Origin: CAVZLD01 sp964522605 | GTDB lineage: Bacteria > Planctomycetota > Planctomycetia > Pirellulales > Pirellulaceae | Assembly (NCBI GenBank): GCA_964522605.1 | Contig: CAZFWV010000010.1 | Coordinates: forward strand, 1-52,668 | Length of the DNA: 52,668 bases | Reading direction: 5' to 3' | Shown: positions 8,405 through 16,684 of the stretch, one piece after another | How the letters are laid out: each line of letters opens with the position of its first letter | How positions within the stretch are numbered: position 1 is the first letter of the stretch | The notes under the pieces: generated by a model | Told to the model about the DNA's origin: nothing | Seen by the model: only the letters and a program-made list of their open reading frames with translations | Databases searched by the model: none | Made by a program: the position numbers and the translations under genes

Positions 8405-9424
8405 TCAGTCGAGTTTCAGATCGATGCGCTGCCCTTCTTGCGCACTGCGATCGGCGCTGAGTACGATCGACAGGGCCCGATAGGCATCATCCAGTTCGTT
8501 TGTTCGGCGAACCAGGCTTGTGACGGCGCGGTGGAACAATGCCAGAAGTTGTTCCCCGACGGGGCGTTCGGTTTCCAACGATTCCATGTGGCGACCGGCC
8601 TGATCGAACCAGACGAGATTGGCCGGTAGGTCGACGAATGCGACGCCGTTTTCGCAGCAGACTTGCAGTGCCGCGGGAGGGCGAAACGTGATCGCTTCGG
8701 TCCATCGAGCGGGCAGGTAGTAGCCGCTACTGATCTGAGCCACCGGACCCTGCTGGCCTTCCGAAGGTCCAGCGAATTGGAGACTCATCATCCGATACAG
8801 GCCGTCCTGCAGATTCTCGGACGACGTATAGCGCACGCCGGTTACCGCAGTGGGCTCGGTTCCGACAACGTACCGACACCAGTCCACCAATTCGATCAGA
8901 TCGTGTGTAGTCCGGGCCGTCAGGCATCGGTTCCGCAGCGGGCCCGAAAGCTCAGGAATCGCGGAACGCAGGTGGCAGAAGAGCAGTCGGGGTTGGCCTA
9001 AACGGGTTGCGATCAGTTCTTTCAATCGGAGCGTTGCCGCGGCGTGTCTCCGGGGAAGTTCGGCCATGAAGGCAATTCCCGCGAGTTCGACCCGCTGCCG
9101 CACCTCCTGTGCTTGTTGCGGGTCGAGCTCCAGCGCCGCCGCGCAATAGACGGCTTTGCCGGAGTCGCAGGCGGCCAGAATTGGCAGCGGGCCGTACCAT
9201 TGCGGCGCGAGCATCAGGATCGCGTCAATATCCTCCCGGGCCGTCAAGGCACGAAAACCATCCACCGCCGTCGCCTGGAATTCGACGGCGGTCCGTTCCG
9301 CCAGCAGCGCGACTTCGGCGCAGACGGCTCGGACCTCGAATCGATCGCTGAGGGCCCGAAGAGCCGGCCGATGTCGCGTCTCCCAGGCGTCACCCAGACC
9401 CACCAGTCCGACTCGGAGTCTCAT
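8405..9424 (-). CDS. Gfo/Idh/MocA-family oxidoreductase-like protein
   Basis: A 339-residue protein with an N-terminal Rossmann fold (RVGLVGLGDAW) and the layout of NAD(P)-dependent sugar and inositol dehydrogenases. The usual EKP motif after strand 5, which holds the catalytic Lys, is replaced by CAAALE, so classical dehydrogenase activity is doubtful. It follows the sigma-54 activator by 14 bp and is probably cotranscribed with it. It may be a binding or regulatory relative of the family. No signal peptide is seen, so it is probably cytoplasmic. Confidence 0.82.
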   Translation of the reverse strand: MRLRVGLVGLGDAWETRHRPALRALSDRFEVRAVCAEVALLAERTAVEFQATAVDGFRALTAREDIDAILMLAPQWYGPLPILAACDSGKAVYCAAALELDPQQAQEVRQRVELAGIAFMAELPRRHAAATLRLKELIATRLGQPRLLFCHLRSAIPELSGPLRNRCLTARTTHDLIELVDWCRYVVGTEPTAVTGVRYTSSENLQDGLYRMMSLQFAGPSEGQQGPVAQISSGYYLPARWTEAITFRPPAALQVCCENGVAFVDLPANLVWFDQAGRHMESLETERPVGEQLLALFHRAVTSLVRRTNELDDAYRALSIVLSADRSAQEGQRIDLKLD

Positions 9425-9438
9425 GCAGTGTCCTCGTT

Positions 9439-11442
9439 TCAGCCCACGTGATCGACATCGGGAATTAAACCGTACCGTCGAATCTTGCGGTCCAGTGTCG
9501 AACGTTCAATGCCCAGGATTCGGGCCGTCCGGCTCTTATTCCAACCGGTCTGTCGGAGGGTTGCCACGATGTGGCGGCGTTCCACTTCGGAAAGCGTCAG
9601 CGGTTCGTAGATGTGGAGCGACGAAGGCATGACGGCACTGTCGCCGGCCGTTGCCAAATGGGAGAGGTTCAGGTCGTCAATGTCGACGTAATTGCCTCGG
9701 GCGAGCACGACCGCGCGTTCGACAACATTCCTCAACTCGCGCACATTGCCGGGCCACCGGTACTGCAACAATTGCTCCCGGGCCTCTGCCGTGAATCCCA
9801 GGATCTTGCGGCCGGATTCCTCGATGTAACTGCGCAAAAAGTGTTCTGCCAGCTCAATAATGTCTTCCGGACGTTTTCTGAGCGGTGGCACAACGATCTC
9901 GACGACGCGCAGCCGAAAGTACAGATCGCGCCGGAAACCGCCCTCGGAAACGGCTTTTTCCAGGTCTCGGTTCGTTGCCGCGATGACACGGACGTCCACC
10001 TTAATCGCCCGACTTCCACCCACTCGTTCAAACGGATGTCCTTCCAGCACGCGGAGGAATTTCGCCTGGATCGTTGGGGTCATTTCGCCGATCTCGTCCA
10101 GCATCAGTGTGCCTTTGTCGGCGGCTTCAAACTTGCCGATTTTACGATCCGTGGCTCCCGTGAACGCGCCTCGCTCGTGCCCGAACAGTTCGCTCTCCAG
10201 CAAGGTTTCCGACAACGCGGCACAGTTCAAACAGACGAAGGGCCCCTTTTTTCGCGGGCTCGCATAATGGACGGCGCGGGCGACGAGTTCTTTGCCAACG
10301 CCGCTTTCGCCCCGAATCAGGACCGTCGCTCGACTAGGAGCGGCCCGCGCGACCTCCTGCTGGACTTGGTACATCAACGAACTGGTACCGACGATTTCAC
10401 TCGCTGCGCCCAACTGCTTGCGTAGTTGTTTCACCTCGCCCTGGGTCACATTCAGGTTCTCGGTCAGCTCCTGCTGGCGTCCCAAGGTTTTCAAGGCGAG
10501 CGCCACGTTGTCGGCCACCGCCAGGCTGAACTCCAGATCGTCGGGATCCGGGACCACCTCCGAGCGCGTCGAGTACAGATGAATCAAGCCGACGACTCGG
10601 CCGTCTTGCCGGACAGGAGCACAGAGGACACTTGTGGCGTGAATCTCCCCCTGGCTATCGCGGCTCGCCAATCGACTGTCGCCCTCCACGTTTCTCGCCA
10701 ACACGGCCTCGCCCTCACGCATCACCATGGTTGCGAGGAAGCTGGAGACGCGGTGGTATTTCACGGTATCGGTCGACTGCGATGCAATCACCTCCAAGTC
10801 ACTGCCCGATGCGGGTCCGGCGAAATCCCGCGGGATTAACAGCACCGCTCCGGCATTGACGTGCGTCGCTTCCAGCAGCCCTTCCAACGCTCGGTTCGCA
10901 ACCGAAACAACGTCCGGCTGATTGGCTAACTCGAACGCGATCCGGCATAGCTTGGTCGCCGCCCGGCCAACTTTCGGGATCGTCGAATCATCATCCTCGA
11001 GCCGACGTTCCAGGAAACGAGTCTGTCCTTTGCGATGCGTAATGGTCGTCGGTTCGTACGTCGACAACACGTCGGCATCTTCCACGTCTCCGGATACCGT
11101 CTCCTCCTGTTTCGGTTCCGCGGGTGTGTCGGGAAATGCCTGGGAAAGATCATGGACAAACGCCAATTGAGCGTGCGCGATCCGCACAATTTGTCCGGCC
11201 GCCAGGGTCCAGTCGCCCGATACACGCTGGTCCCCTACGACCGTCCCGTTCCGACTCTCCAGATCCCGCAGGATCCAGTTGCCCTGCGACATAAAGATCT
11301 CTGCATGATGCCGACTGCACCGTTCGTCCTTAATGACAATCTGGTTGGTTGGAGCCCGGCCGATGGTCACGGTCCGACCCTCTACCAGACGGAAGACATC
11401 CGTCCATTTCGAACCTTCTCGAATTACCAGATATGCAAGCAT
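9439..11442 (-). CDS. FHA-GAF sigma-54 activator (AAA+, Fis-type HTH)
   Basis: This 667-residue regulator has an N-terminal FHA domain (25-92, with IGRAPTNQIVIKDERCSRHHAEI and SRNGT), which binds phosphothreonine. A GAF domain follows (about 165-320), then a sigma-54-interacting AAA+ domain (about 348-580) and a Fis-type HTH (about 620-660). Walker A is GESGVGKE (378-385), the sigma-54 contact loop is GAFTGA (425-430) and Walker B is LMLDEIG (446-452). All are intact, so it should remodel sigma-54 holoenzyme. FHA input suggests control by a Ser/Thr kinase, and GAF input by a small ligand. Its target promoters are not evident nearby. Confidence 0.95.
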   Translation of the reverse strand: MLAYLVIREGSKWTDVFRLVEGRTVTIGRAPTNQIVIKDERCSRHHAEIFMSQGNWILRDLESRNGTVVGDQRVSGDWTLAAGQIVRIAHAQLAFVHDLSQAFPDTPAEPKQEETVSGDVEDADVLSTYEPTTITHRKGQTRFLERRLEDDDSTIPKVGRAATKLCRIAFELANQPDVVSVANRALEGLLEATHVNAGAVLLIPRDFAGPASGSDLEVIASQSTDTVKYHRVSSFLATMVMREGEAVLARNVEGDSRLASRDSQGEIHATSVLCAPVRQDGRVVGLIHLYSTRSEVVPDPDDLEFSLAVADNVALALKTLGRQQELTENLNVTQGEVKQLRKQLGAASEIVGTSSLMYQVQQEVARAAPSRATVLIRGESGVGKELVARAVHYASPRKKGPFVCLNCAALSETLLESELFGHERGAFTGATDRKIGKFEAADKGTLMLDEIGEMTPTIQAKFLRVLEGHPFERVGGSRAIKVDVRVIAATNRDLEKAVSEGGFRRDLYFRLRVVEIVVPPLRKRPEDIIELAEHFLRSYIEESGRKILGFTAEAREQLLQYRWPGNVRELRNVVERAVVLARGNYVDIDDLNLSHLATAGDSAVMPSSLHIYEPLTLSEVERRHIVATLRQTGWNKSRTARILGIERSTLDRKIRRYGLIPDVDHVG

Positions 11443-11743
11443 CAGCGAATGTCGTTCAACTCATTTCCTAGAAGGGCCACCCCGTCAAATCCGATCCGCC
11501 CGAGTGGATTCGGCAACCGGGGTCGTCTGCGACCGGAGAAGGGAGAGTGCGGAGCACACCGGGAGGGACCGCCGATCATCGGGGATGTGTGGTGCGAAGG
11601 GACGATCCCCCTGTCATTCATCACTTTAGTCGCTATCAAGGCAAAAACGCAAGTTGTTGATTCCCGGGCGAGCCACGCGGATCACGCCGCGGGCCCTTCC
11701 GTGAGGACGTTGATCCGGTTGTGGCGGCGGACTCAGTGGTTCC

Positions 11744-11772
11744 TTGATTCCGAGTCGCGTCCCGACTATCCT
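11744..11772 (+). promoter_or_regulatory. Candidate sigma-70-type promoter
   Basis: TTGATT (11744-11749) and TATCCT (11767-11772) are separated by 17 bp, about 160 bp upstream of the DUF1598 gene. The rest of the 491-bp divergent intergenic region (11443-11933) shows no gene. Matches to consensus are partial, so this is only a candidate. Confidence 0.25.
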
Positions 11773-11933
11773 AAGCCTATTCTATAGAAGTAGATAGGTC
11801 ACGGTGCCAGGGTAGTCGCTGAGTCCGCCGTCAGCGTCCGCCGAGATGACGCGGTTTTGAGCCGGAGCTTGATCCTCGTTCGGGAACCGGGTCTTGACCT
11901 TTACGCAGTCCCAACTCGTATCGGAGTCGTGCC

Positions 11934-13298
11934 ATGCACATGAGTGAAGTCTTCCGGCGCCTGTCGGCAGGTCCTTTCCGCGTCTTGTTTCTCGTGGCCG
12001 CCATCGTCGGGTTGGGTCGCGAGGCACTGGCCGGTGGATTCTTTCGCAATGGGGCCGTGGGTGGAATTGCGATTGACGCGGAGGGGGTTGTCCGCGAACC
12101 GACGGCGGAGGCGACGGAGGCATTGCGTCAGGCCTTGCAGGAGCGTCTGCAGGTCGTTCCCACGGAAATGGGACCGATGAATCTCCGCAAAATCTCCCTG
12201 CGCCAATTGGAAGCGGCACTGCAGGACGCTGCCGACAAAGATCTGGGGGCCTTACCCGATGACCTCAAGTACCTGGCTGGGATCCAGCGCGTGCAGTACG
12301 TCTTGGTCTATCCGGATCGCCAGGATGTTGTCTTGGCCGGACCCGGTGAAGGCTGGGTCATTGGAGAGCAAGGAGCGATTGTCGGTCAAACCACGGGGCG
12401 ACCGGTGATCAAGCTCGAGGATCTGCTGGTAGCCTTGCATGCGACGCGGACCTCGCGCGAAACGGGCATTAGCTGCTCGATCGACCCGACCGAAGAGGGG
12501 ATTCGGGCGATGCGTGAGTTTGTCTCGCGCCAGCGTACGTTCAATCCGGCCGTCTTGGATGGCATTCAGCAGGCTTTGGGAGCGCAACAAATCACCCTGA
12601 CCGGCGTATCCGATACGTCGCACTTTGCCCGCGTGTTAGTCGCCGCGGATTATCGGATGAAGCGGATCGGTATGCAGCTCGAAGATCCACCGGTGCGCGA
12701 GTTGCCCAGTTTTCTGCAGTTGCTGGCGGCGAGTCGTTACAAGCCGAAGAATCTCATGCCGCGATGGTGGATGGCCTGCAATTACGAGCCCTTGGCGCGG
12801 AGCGAAGATGGATTGGCGTGGGAATTGCGCGGTCCCGGTGTCAAGGTCATGACCGAAGACGATTATGTCACGGATCAGGGTGATGTGACCACCACGGGGG
12901 AACAGAATCCGATTGCTGCGCGTTGGGCCGAAGCCATGAATCAGAACTACGAAAAACTGTCCGCCAAACAGCCGGTGTTTGGTCAGTTGCGGAATCTGAT
13001 GGACCTGTGCGTCATTGCCGCTTTGATCGATCAAGAGCAGTTGCTGGATCGAGCTGGATGTGAGCTCCCCATTTTGACCGGCGAGAATGGCGATTTCCTG
13101 CCGGAATCCTGGAATCCACCGAAAACCGTTTCGTCGCAGTGCAGCGTGATGAAACGGGGTTCAGAGTACATCATTACGGCATCGGGTGGCGTACAGATCA
13201 ACGCCTATCGATACGCTTCCCAGGCGGAAACCAACGCCGAAGTGGGGGCGGTGCACGAGAAGGCGGCCCCTGAGGCGGACCGTTGGTGGTGGAACTGA
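11934..13298 (+). CDS. DUF1598 secreted protein
   Basis: This 454-residue protein has a signal peptide (VLFLVAAIVGLGREALA, cleavage near ALAGG). The mature region opens with GGFFRNGAVGGIAIDAEGVV and contains the LKYLAGIQRVQYVLVYPDRQDVVLAGPGEGW block I associate with planctomycete DUF1598 proteins. No catalytic motif is visible and the function is unknown. ATG 11934 is preceded by GGAG at 7 bp spacing; ATG 11940 is possible. It stands alone, with a repeat-rich region downstream. Confidence 0.88.
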   Translation: MHMSEVFRRLSAGPFRVLFLVAAIVGLGREALAGGFFRNGAVGGIAIDAEGVVREPTAEATEALRQALQERLQVVPTEMGPMNLRKISLRQLEAALQDAADKDLGALPDDLKYLAGIQRVQYVLVYPDRQDVVLAGPGEGWVIGEQGAIVGQTTGRPVIKLEDLLVALHATRTSRETGISCSIDPTEEGIRAMREFVSRQRTFNPAVLDGIQQALGAQQITLTGVSDTSHFARVLVAADYRMKRIGMQLEDPPVRELPSFLQLLAASRYKPKNLMPRWWMACNYEPLARSEDGLAWELRGPGVKVMTEDDYVTDQGDVTTTGEQNPIAARWAEAMNQNYEKLSAKQPVFGQLRNLMDLCVIAALIDQEQLLDRAGCELPILTGENGDFLPESWNPPKTVSSQCSVMKRGSEYIITASGGVQINAYRYASQAETNAEVGAVHEKAAPEADRWWWN

Positions 13299-13348
13299 AT
13301 CGCCGGTTCACGTCCGTCCTACCCGATTCTAAGCTGTGACACAGCACG

Positions 13349-13459
13349 AGGCGCTGTCTCAAAACTGTAGGCCGACTTGTCTCAAGTTCGCGAACATGCT
13401 GGAATTGCCGACTTGAGACAAGTCGGCCTACGTTGACCGTGACTTCTGAGACAAAGCCT
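13349..13459. repeat. Nested inverted repeat with TCTCA outer arms
   Basis: The outer arms (13349-13366 and 13442-13459) share a core of CTGTCTCA / TGAGACA. Inside lies a perfect 21-bp inverted repeat (13367-13387 and 13411-13431) with core GGCCGACTTGTCTCAAG and a 23-bp loop. It follows the DUF1598 stop by about 50 bp, so it may terminate transcription. The same outer arms recur at 44942-45164 around a different inner palindrome, and the inner core recurs at 29016-29134. Confidence 0.85.
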
Positions 13460-13488
13460 ATGATCCGTCGCTCGAGTTGACGGGAAAC

Positions 13489-13734
13489 GCAGTGCGGCAG
13501 GGCCGCAACCCAACGGGGTGCTTCCGCACCCGGGTTTTGAAGTTGCACATTTCGTTAGTTCGTAGCCGAATTCGTGAGAATTCGGTGGCTTTGTCGGTGG
13601 GTCCCCCTGCTCGCCCCCTCCGAATTCTCACGAATTCGGCTACCTGCAACTTCAAAACACCCGGGTAAGGTCGCTTCCGTTGGTCGCTCGATTTCTCGCC
13701 GAGAGAACAGCATTTCCACCGTTAGCAGTGCAGT
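13489..13734. repeat. Dispersed intergenic repeat, copy B (interrupted)
   Basis: The left block (GCAGTGCGGCAGGGCCGCAA) and the right block (CCGTTGGTCGCTCGATTTC through TTAGCAGTGCAGTG) match copies A and C. They are pushed apart by the hairpin element at 13527-13672. The copy ends about 25 bp before the glycosyltransferase start, so it may carry that gene's leader. Confidence 0.85.
13527..13672. repeat. Hairpin element inserted in repeat copy B
   Basis: Outer arms around ACCCGGGTTTTGAAGTTGCA (13528-13547 and 13645-13666, with one 2-base difference) enclose a perfect 24-bp inner inverted repeat (13562-13585 and 13620-13643, core CCGAATTCGTGAGAATTCGG). The element is flanked by the direct repeat GCTTCCG (13520-13526 and 13673-13679), which occurs once in copy A. 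That looks like a target-site duplication from a non-autonomous, MITE-like insertion. Confidence 0.75.
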
Positions 13735-13758
13735 GCCAACGCAGGATCGGAGGCCGCG

Positions 13759-14976
13759 ATGCGCATCGCGTATTTTGTCAACCAGTATCCGGCAGTCAGC
13801 CATACGTTCATTCGCCGAGAAATCGAGGCGCTCGAGGCGGCAGGCCTGTCGATCGAGCGGTTTGCCCTGTATACCCGTGAGTCGAGTCTGGTCGATTCGC
13901 GAGACCGCGAGGAACTGAAACGAGTTACCTTGCTGCTGCGTCGCAGTCCGTTTGTCTTCCTCGGCACCACGCTCCTCACTGCCGCGCAAAACCCTGTGCG
14001 GTTTGTACGCACGCTGACGCAAACGATCCGACAAGGCATTGGATCGAAGAGCGGTGTGCTTCGTCATCTGGCTTATCTGGCCGAAGCCTGTCTGCTGCGA
14101 CGCGAATTACGGAGCCGAAATGTACAGCACGTGCATGCACACTTTGGAACGAATGGAGCCCACGTGGCGATGTTGTCGCGGCTACTTGGGGGACCGACGT
14201 ACAGTTTCACCGTTCACGGGCCGGAAGAGTTCGATGATGCCCCGATCATCTCGCTGCGCGACAAAATTCGTCACGCCGCTTTTGTTGTCGCGGTAAGCTC
14301 CTTTGGCCGTAGTCAACTCTATCGACTCGGTGACCACGCGAATTGGAATCGGATCCACGTTGTGCACTGCGGGATCCCGCGAGACTACGGAGCAACCGCT
14401 TCCGCGATTTCGCCTTCCACACGTCGCTTCGTCTGCGTTGGTCGTTTGTGCGAACAAAAAGGACAGCTGCTTTTGGTCGAAGCAGTGCACCAATTACAGC
14501 AAGCGAACGTCGATTGTGAACTCGTACTTGTGGGCGATGGACCGATGCGCGATGAGTTGGAATCTCTCGTGCGGCGGTATGAACTGCAGTCCCGAGTGAC
14601 GTTTGCTGGATGGTGCAGCGGCGAGGAAGTCCGTCGACATTTGCTCTTGGCTCGTGCCATCGTACTCCCCAGTTTCGCCGAAGGGTTGCCGGTTGTGCTG
14701 ATGGAGGCACTTGCCATGCAGCGGCCCGTCGTGACAACCTTCATTGCCGGCATCCCGGAACTCGTCGATGCCGAATGTGGGTGGATCGTCCCTGCAGGGA
14801 GTGTGGATAAGTTGGCGATCGCTCTGCGCGAGGTCCTGGAGACGCCACTCGAGCAACTGCAGCGTATGGGCCGTCGCGGGGCCGAACGCGTTCGTCAGGA
14901 ACACGATATCCGGACGGAAGCGGCGCGGTTGGCCGGCCTGTTTCGGCAGGTTGTTCAAGCCGACGATTTCAGTTGA
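13759..14976 (+). CDS. GT4-family glycosyltransferase
   Basis: A 405-residue GT-B enzyme that transfers a sugar from a nucleotide donor with retention. N-terminal markers are RIAYFVNQYPAVSHTFIRREIEAL and HVHAHFGTNGA. C-terminal markers are FVCVGRLCEQKGQ, LVGDGPMRDEL and the EX7E donor motif (Glu308 and Glu316 in EGLPVVLMEAL). These resemble colanic-acid or exopolysaccharide transferases. It is cytoplasmic or peripheral, with no signal peptide. GGAGG sits 5 bases before the ATG. Its 3' end overlaps the convergent mfnE by 22 bp. The acceptor is unknown. Confidence 0.93.
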   Translation: MRIAYFVNQYPAVSHTFIRREIEALEAAGLSIERFALYTRESSLVDSRDREELKRVTLLLRRSPFVFLGTTLLTAAQNPVRFVRTLTQTIRQGIGSKSGVLRHLAYLAEACLLRRELRSRNVQHVHAHFGTNGAHVAMLSRLLGGPTYSFTVHGPEEFDDAPIISLRDKIRHAAFVVAVSSFGRSQLYRLGDHANWNRIHVVHCGIPRDYGATASAISPSTRRFVCVGRLCEQKGQLLLVEAVHQLQQANVDCELVLVGDGPMRDELESLVRRYELQSRVTFAGWCSGEEVRRHLLLARAIVLPSFAEGLPVVLMEALAMQRPVVTTFIAGIPELVDAECGWIVPAGSVDKLAIALREVLETPLEQLQRMGRRGAERVRQEHDIRTEAARLAGLFRQVVQADDFS

Positions 14977-15674
14977 CGTCGCAGGTTCACCCACCGCAAT
15001 CGCCGAACGGAAGCCGCAGCGAGGGGGAAATGCGCGTCCACGAGACCGTCTTGCGCTGCCTGTTCGATGGTTGACGTGGGCGGATCGGTTGACTTCATCA
15101 ACACGAGTTCGTCGGCGTCCAGCGTTTCCGCGATCCGGGCCGCGATGGAATCGCTCGTCACCTGCCAGCCGATGGGCAGCGCCATCGGGGGCAAGTTCGG
15201 TTCGACCTGTCGCAGAAACTGTTCGGGATCGAAAACAATCGGGGCGACTCGTACCGCGGATGGTTGCCTGGAGGCGGTTTCACGAGAGTTGTTCGGGAGG
15301 GCGAGGCTCCCGCCGAGGCGGAACCTGTCGCAGTTGTCGTTCGGCAGCCGCCCCGCCCTTCCGTTCGTGAGATGCCCTCCAGGATCATCCAGGCAGTCCA
15401 ATTGGTCGGCGATCGTCGCTCCGGGCAGCATTTGACAAAGCAGCCAGGCGGTCAGCTTCATCGCCCGGATCGCGAGCCAATGGGCCGCTTCGACCGATAG
15501 GCGGCCCGACGTTTCCAGGACGCGGATCTCATCGGCCCAAACCCCACCTCCCGTCACGATCAGGTTCTGCATCGGGGACTGCTGGGCCAACCACTGGGTC
15601 AGTGCATTCGCCAGGTACGGATACTCAAACAGACTCCCGCCGACTTTGATGATGCGCAAGCCCGACGCGTTCAT
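14955..15674 (-). CDS. mfnE: Amino-acid-kinase-fold protein, MfnE-like
   Basis: This 239-residue protein has the amino-acid-kinase start (IIKVGGSLF) and the glycine loop VTGGGVWADE. In methanogens MfnE phosphorylates an aminomethylfuran phosphate during methanofuran synthesis. The assignment rests on the fold and on the coupled MfnF- and MfnD-like genes upstream. Its ATG overlaps the mfnF stop by 4 bp (ATGA). Residues from PGGHLT to ETASR (39 codons, 15267-15383) are a repeat-derived insert; without it the protein would be 200 residues. The insert lies between recognisable kinase segments, so activity may survive. Its tail overlaps the glycosyltransferase gene. Confidence 0.75.
   Translation of the reverse strand: MNASGLRIIKVGGSLFEYPYLANALTQWLAQQSPMQNLIVTGGGVWADEIRVLETSGRLSVEAAHWLAIRAMKLTAWLLCQMLPGATIADQLDCLDDPGGHLTNGRAGRLPNDNCDRFRLGGSLALPNNSRETASRQPSAVRVAPIVFDPEQFLRQVEPNLPPMALPIGWQVTSDSIAARIAETLDADELVLMKSTDPPTSTIEQAAQDGLVDAHFPLAAASVRRLRWVNLRRQLKSSA
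15267..15383. repeat. 117-bp palindromic repeat inside mfnE
   Basis: Imperfect terminal inverted repeats (15267-15284 and 15366-15383, both with CCTGGAGG at the outer end) bracket a GC-rich core containing GGGAGGGCGAGGCTCCCGCC. The length is exactly 39 codons, so the mfnE frame is kept. The core resembles palindromic repeats I remember as common in planctomycete genomes, which is recollection and not a search. Confidence 0.7.
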
Positions 15675-16684
15675 GGTCCGGCCGACTCCTGAGCGAGCAC
15701 GGCCAGCGCGTGAGCCGTGGCGCAGCGGGAGATGGACTTTCCGAGTTGTTCTCGCAGACTGATTACGATCGCCTTGAGCCCGAATTGCTCGATTGCCTGA
15801 CGCGCGAGGAACTCTCCTAGTCCACAGATCACGATGGATTGGGGCGTTTGTCCCGCACGCTGCAGAACACGTTCCATGGATTCCGTCAGCATTTCGGTCT
15901 GGCGATCGGCCAGAGATTGTGCCATCGCGACTGCGTCTCGATGGTTGAACTGCTCACTGTCCGCACAAATCGAGCGGGCCAGGCGTGCGCGCGCAAACGG
16001 TTTCGTCGCTGGTCGGCCATCGGCGGTCCAGTGATTGGCGGGGTCCTCGTTCAGTTCGCCAAGAATGATGTATACGTCCAGCATGGTCGCGAACAATTCA
16101 TGCGCCAGCGGGCACAAATGGTCCCGATAAGGAATTGTTGGAGTAATCGCGCAGATCGGGCTCCGTTGAACTCCCGTGTAGACCAACTCGCCACTCAGCA
16201 GACGCTGCGTGTCATTCATCGCTCGAGGAATCGGAAATCCATCACGGAACGGAATGACGTCGCACGTCGTGGAACCCACGTCAATCAGCAAAGCAATTCC
16301 CAATTCCATAAAACGGCCGCAATATCGTGCAAGTGCATGCCAGTTTGCCGCCGCGACTTCCGTATGTCGGCGTCGCGCGACAACCGGAGTGACCAGCGCG
16401 CCGTCGTTGGCATAGACGCGCGTATGTCGTCCATCGGATGCCTCGTGCAATGCTTGAAGAATCGACTGAACCCCCAGCTCTTTCGATTCAAAGCAATCTG
16501 CCAACTCGCCGGTCATTGTGGCGACCAGATGATCGCATTCCGGGGATTCCGAGATGATTCGCCGTAGTTCGTGGTGCAGGCCTTCTGGGTTTTTCCAAAG
16601 GGGGAATGGGTAAGCGGCGGCAAAACCGCGTCCATCGGCAACTTTGATGTGTGCGCCACCGACATCGAGAGCCAGCCAATTCAT
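15671..16684 (-). CDS. mfnF: H4MPT-linked C1-transfer protein, MfnF-like
   Basis: This 337-residue protein starts WLALDVGGAHIKVADGRG and has VATMTGELADCF, VYANDGALVTP, LLIDVGSTTCDVIPF and VICGLGEFLARQAIEQFG. These are the marks of the hydantoinase/actin-like family annotated as an H4MPT-linked C1-transfer pathway protein. The archaeal member MfnF joins the aminomethylfuran diphosphate to gamma-glutamyltyramine. ATG 16684 is chosen because it forms an ATGA overlap with the mfnD stop; a longer frame would run into mfnD. Its own stop overlaps the mfnE start the same way, implying translational coupling of three biosynthetic steps. Confidence 0.85.
   Translation of the reverse strand: MNWLALDVGGAHIKVADGRGFAAAYPFPLWKNPEGLHHELRRIISESPECDHLVATMTGELADCFESKELGVQSILQALHEASDGRHTRVYANDGALVTPVVARRRHTEVAAANWHALARYCGRFMELGIALLIDVGSTTCDVIPFRDGFPIPRAMNDTQRLLSGELVYTGVQRSPICAITPTIPYRDHLCPLAHELFATMLDVYIILGELNEDPANHWTADGRPATKPFARARLARSICADSEQFNHRDAVAMAQSLADRQTEMLTESMERVLQRAGQTPQSIVICGLGEFLARQAIEQFGLKAIVISLREQLGKSISRCATAHALAVLAQESAGP

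Noticed and set aside
13555..14067. 170-codon minus-strand frame over the start of the glycosyltransferase gene
   Set aside because: It is made of the hairpin element, repeat copy B and the antisense of a clear GT4 gene.
15158..15500. Short plus-strand frames inside mfnE
   Set aside because: They arise from the GC-rich palindromic insert and oppose a coupled operon gene.
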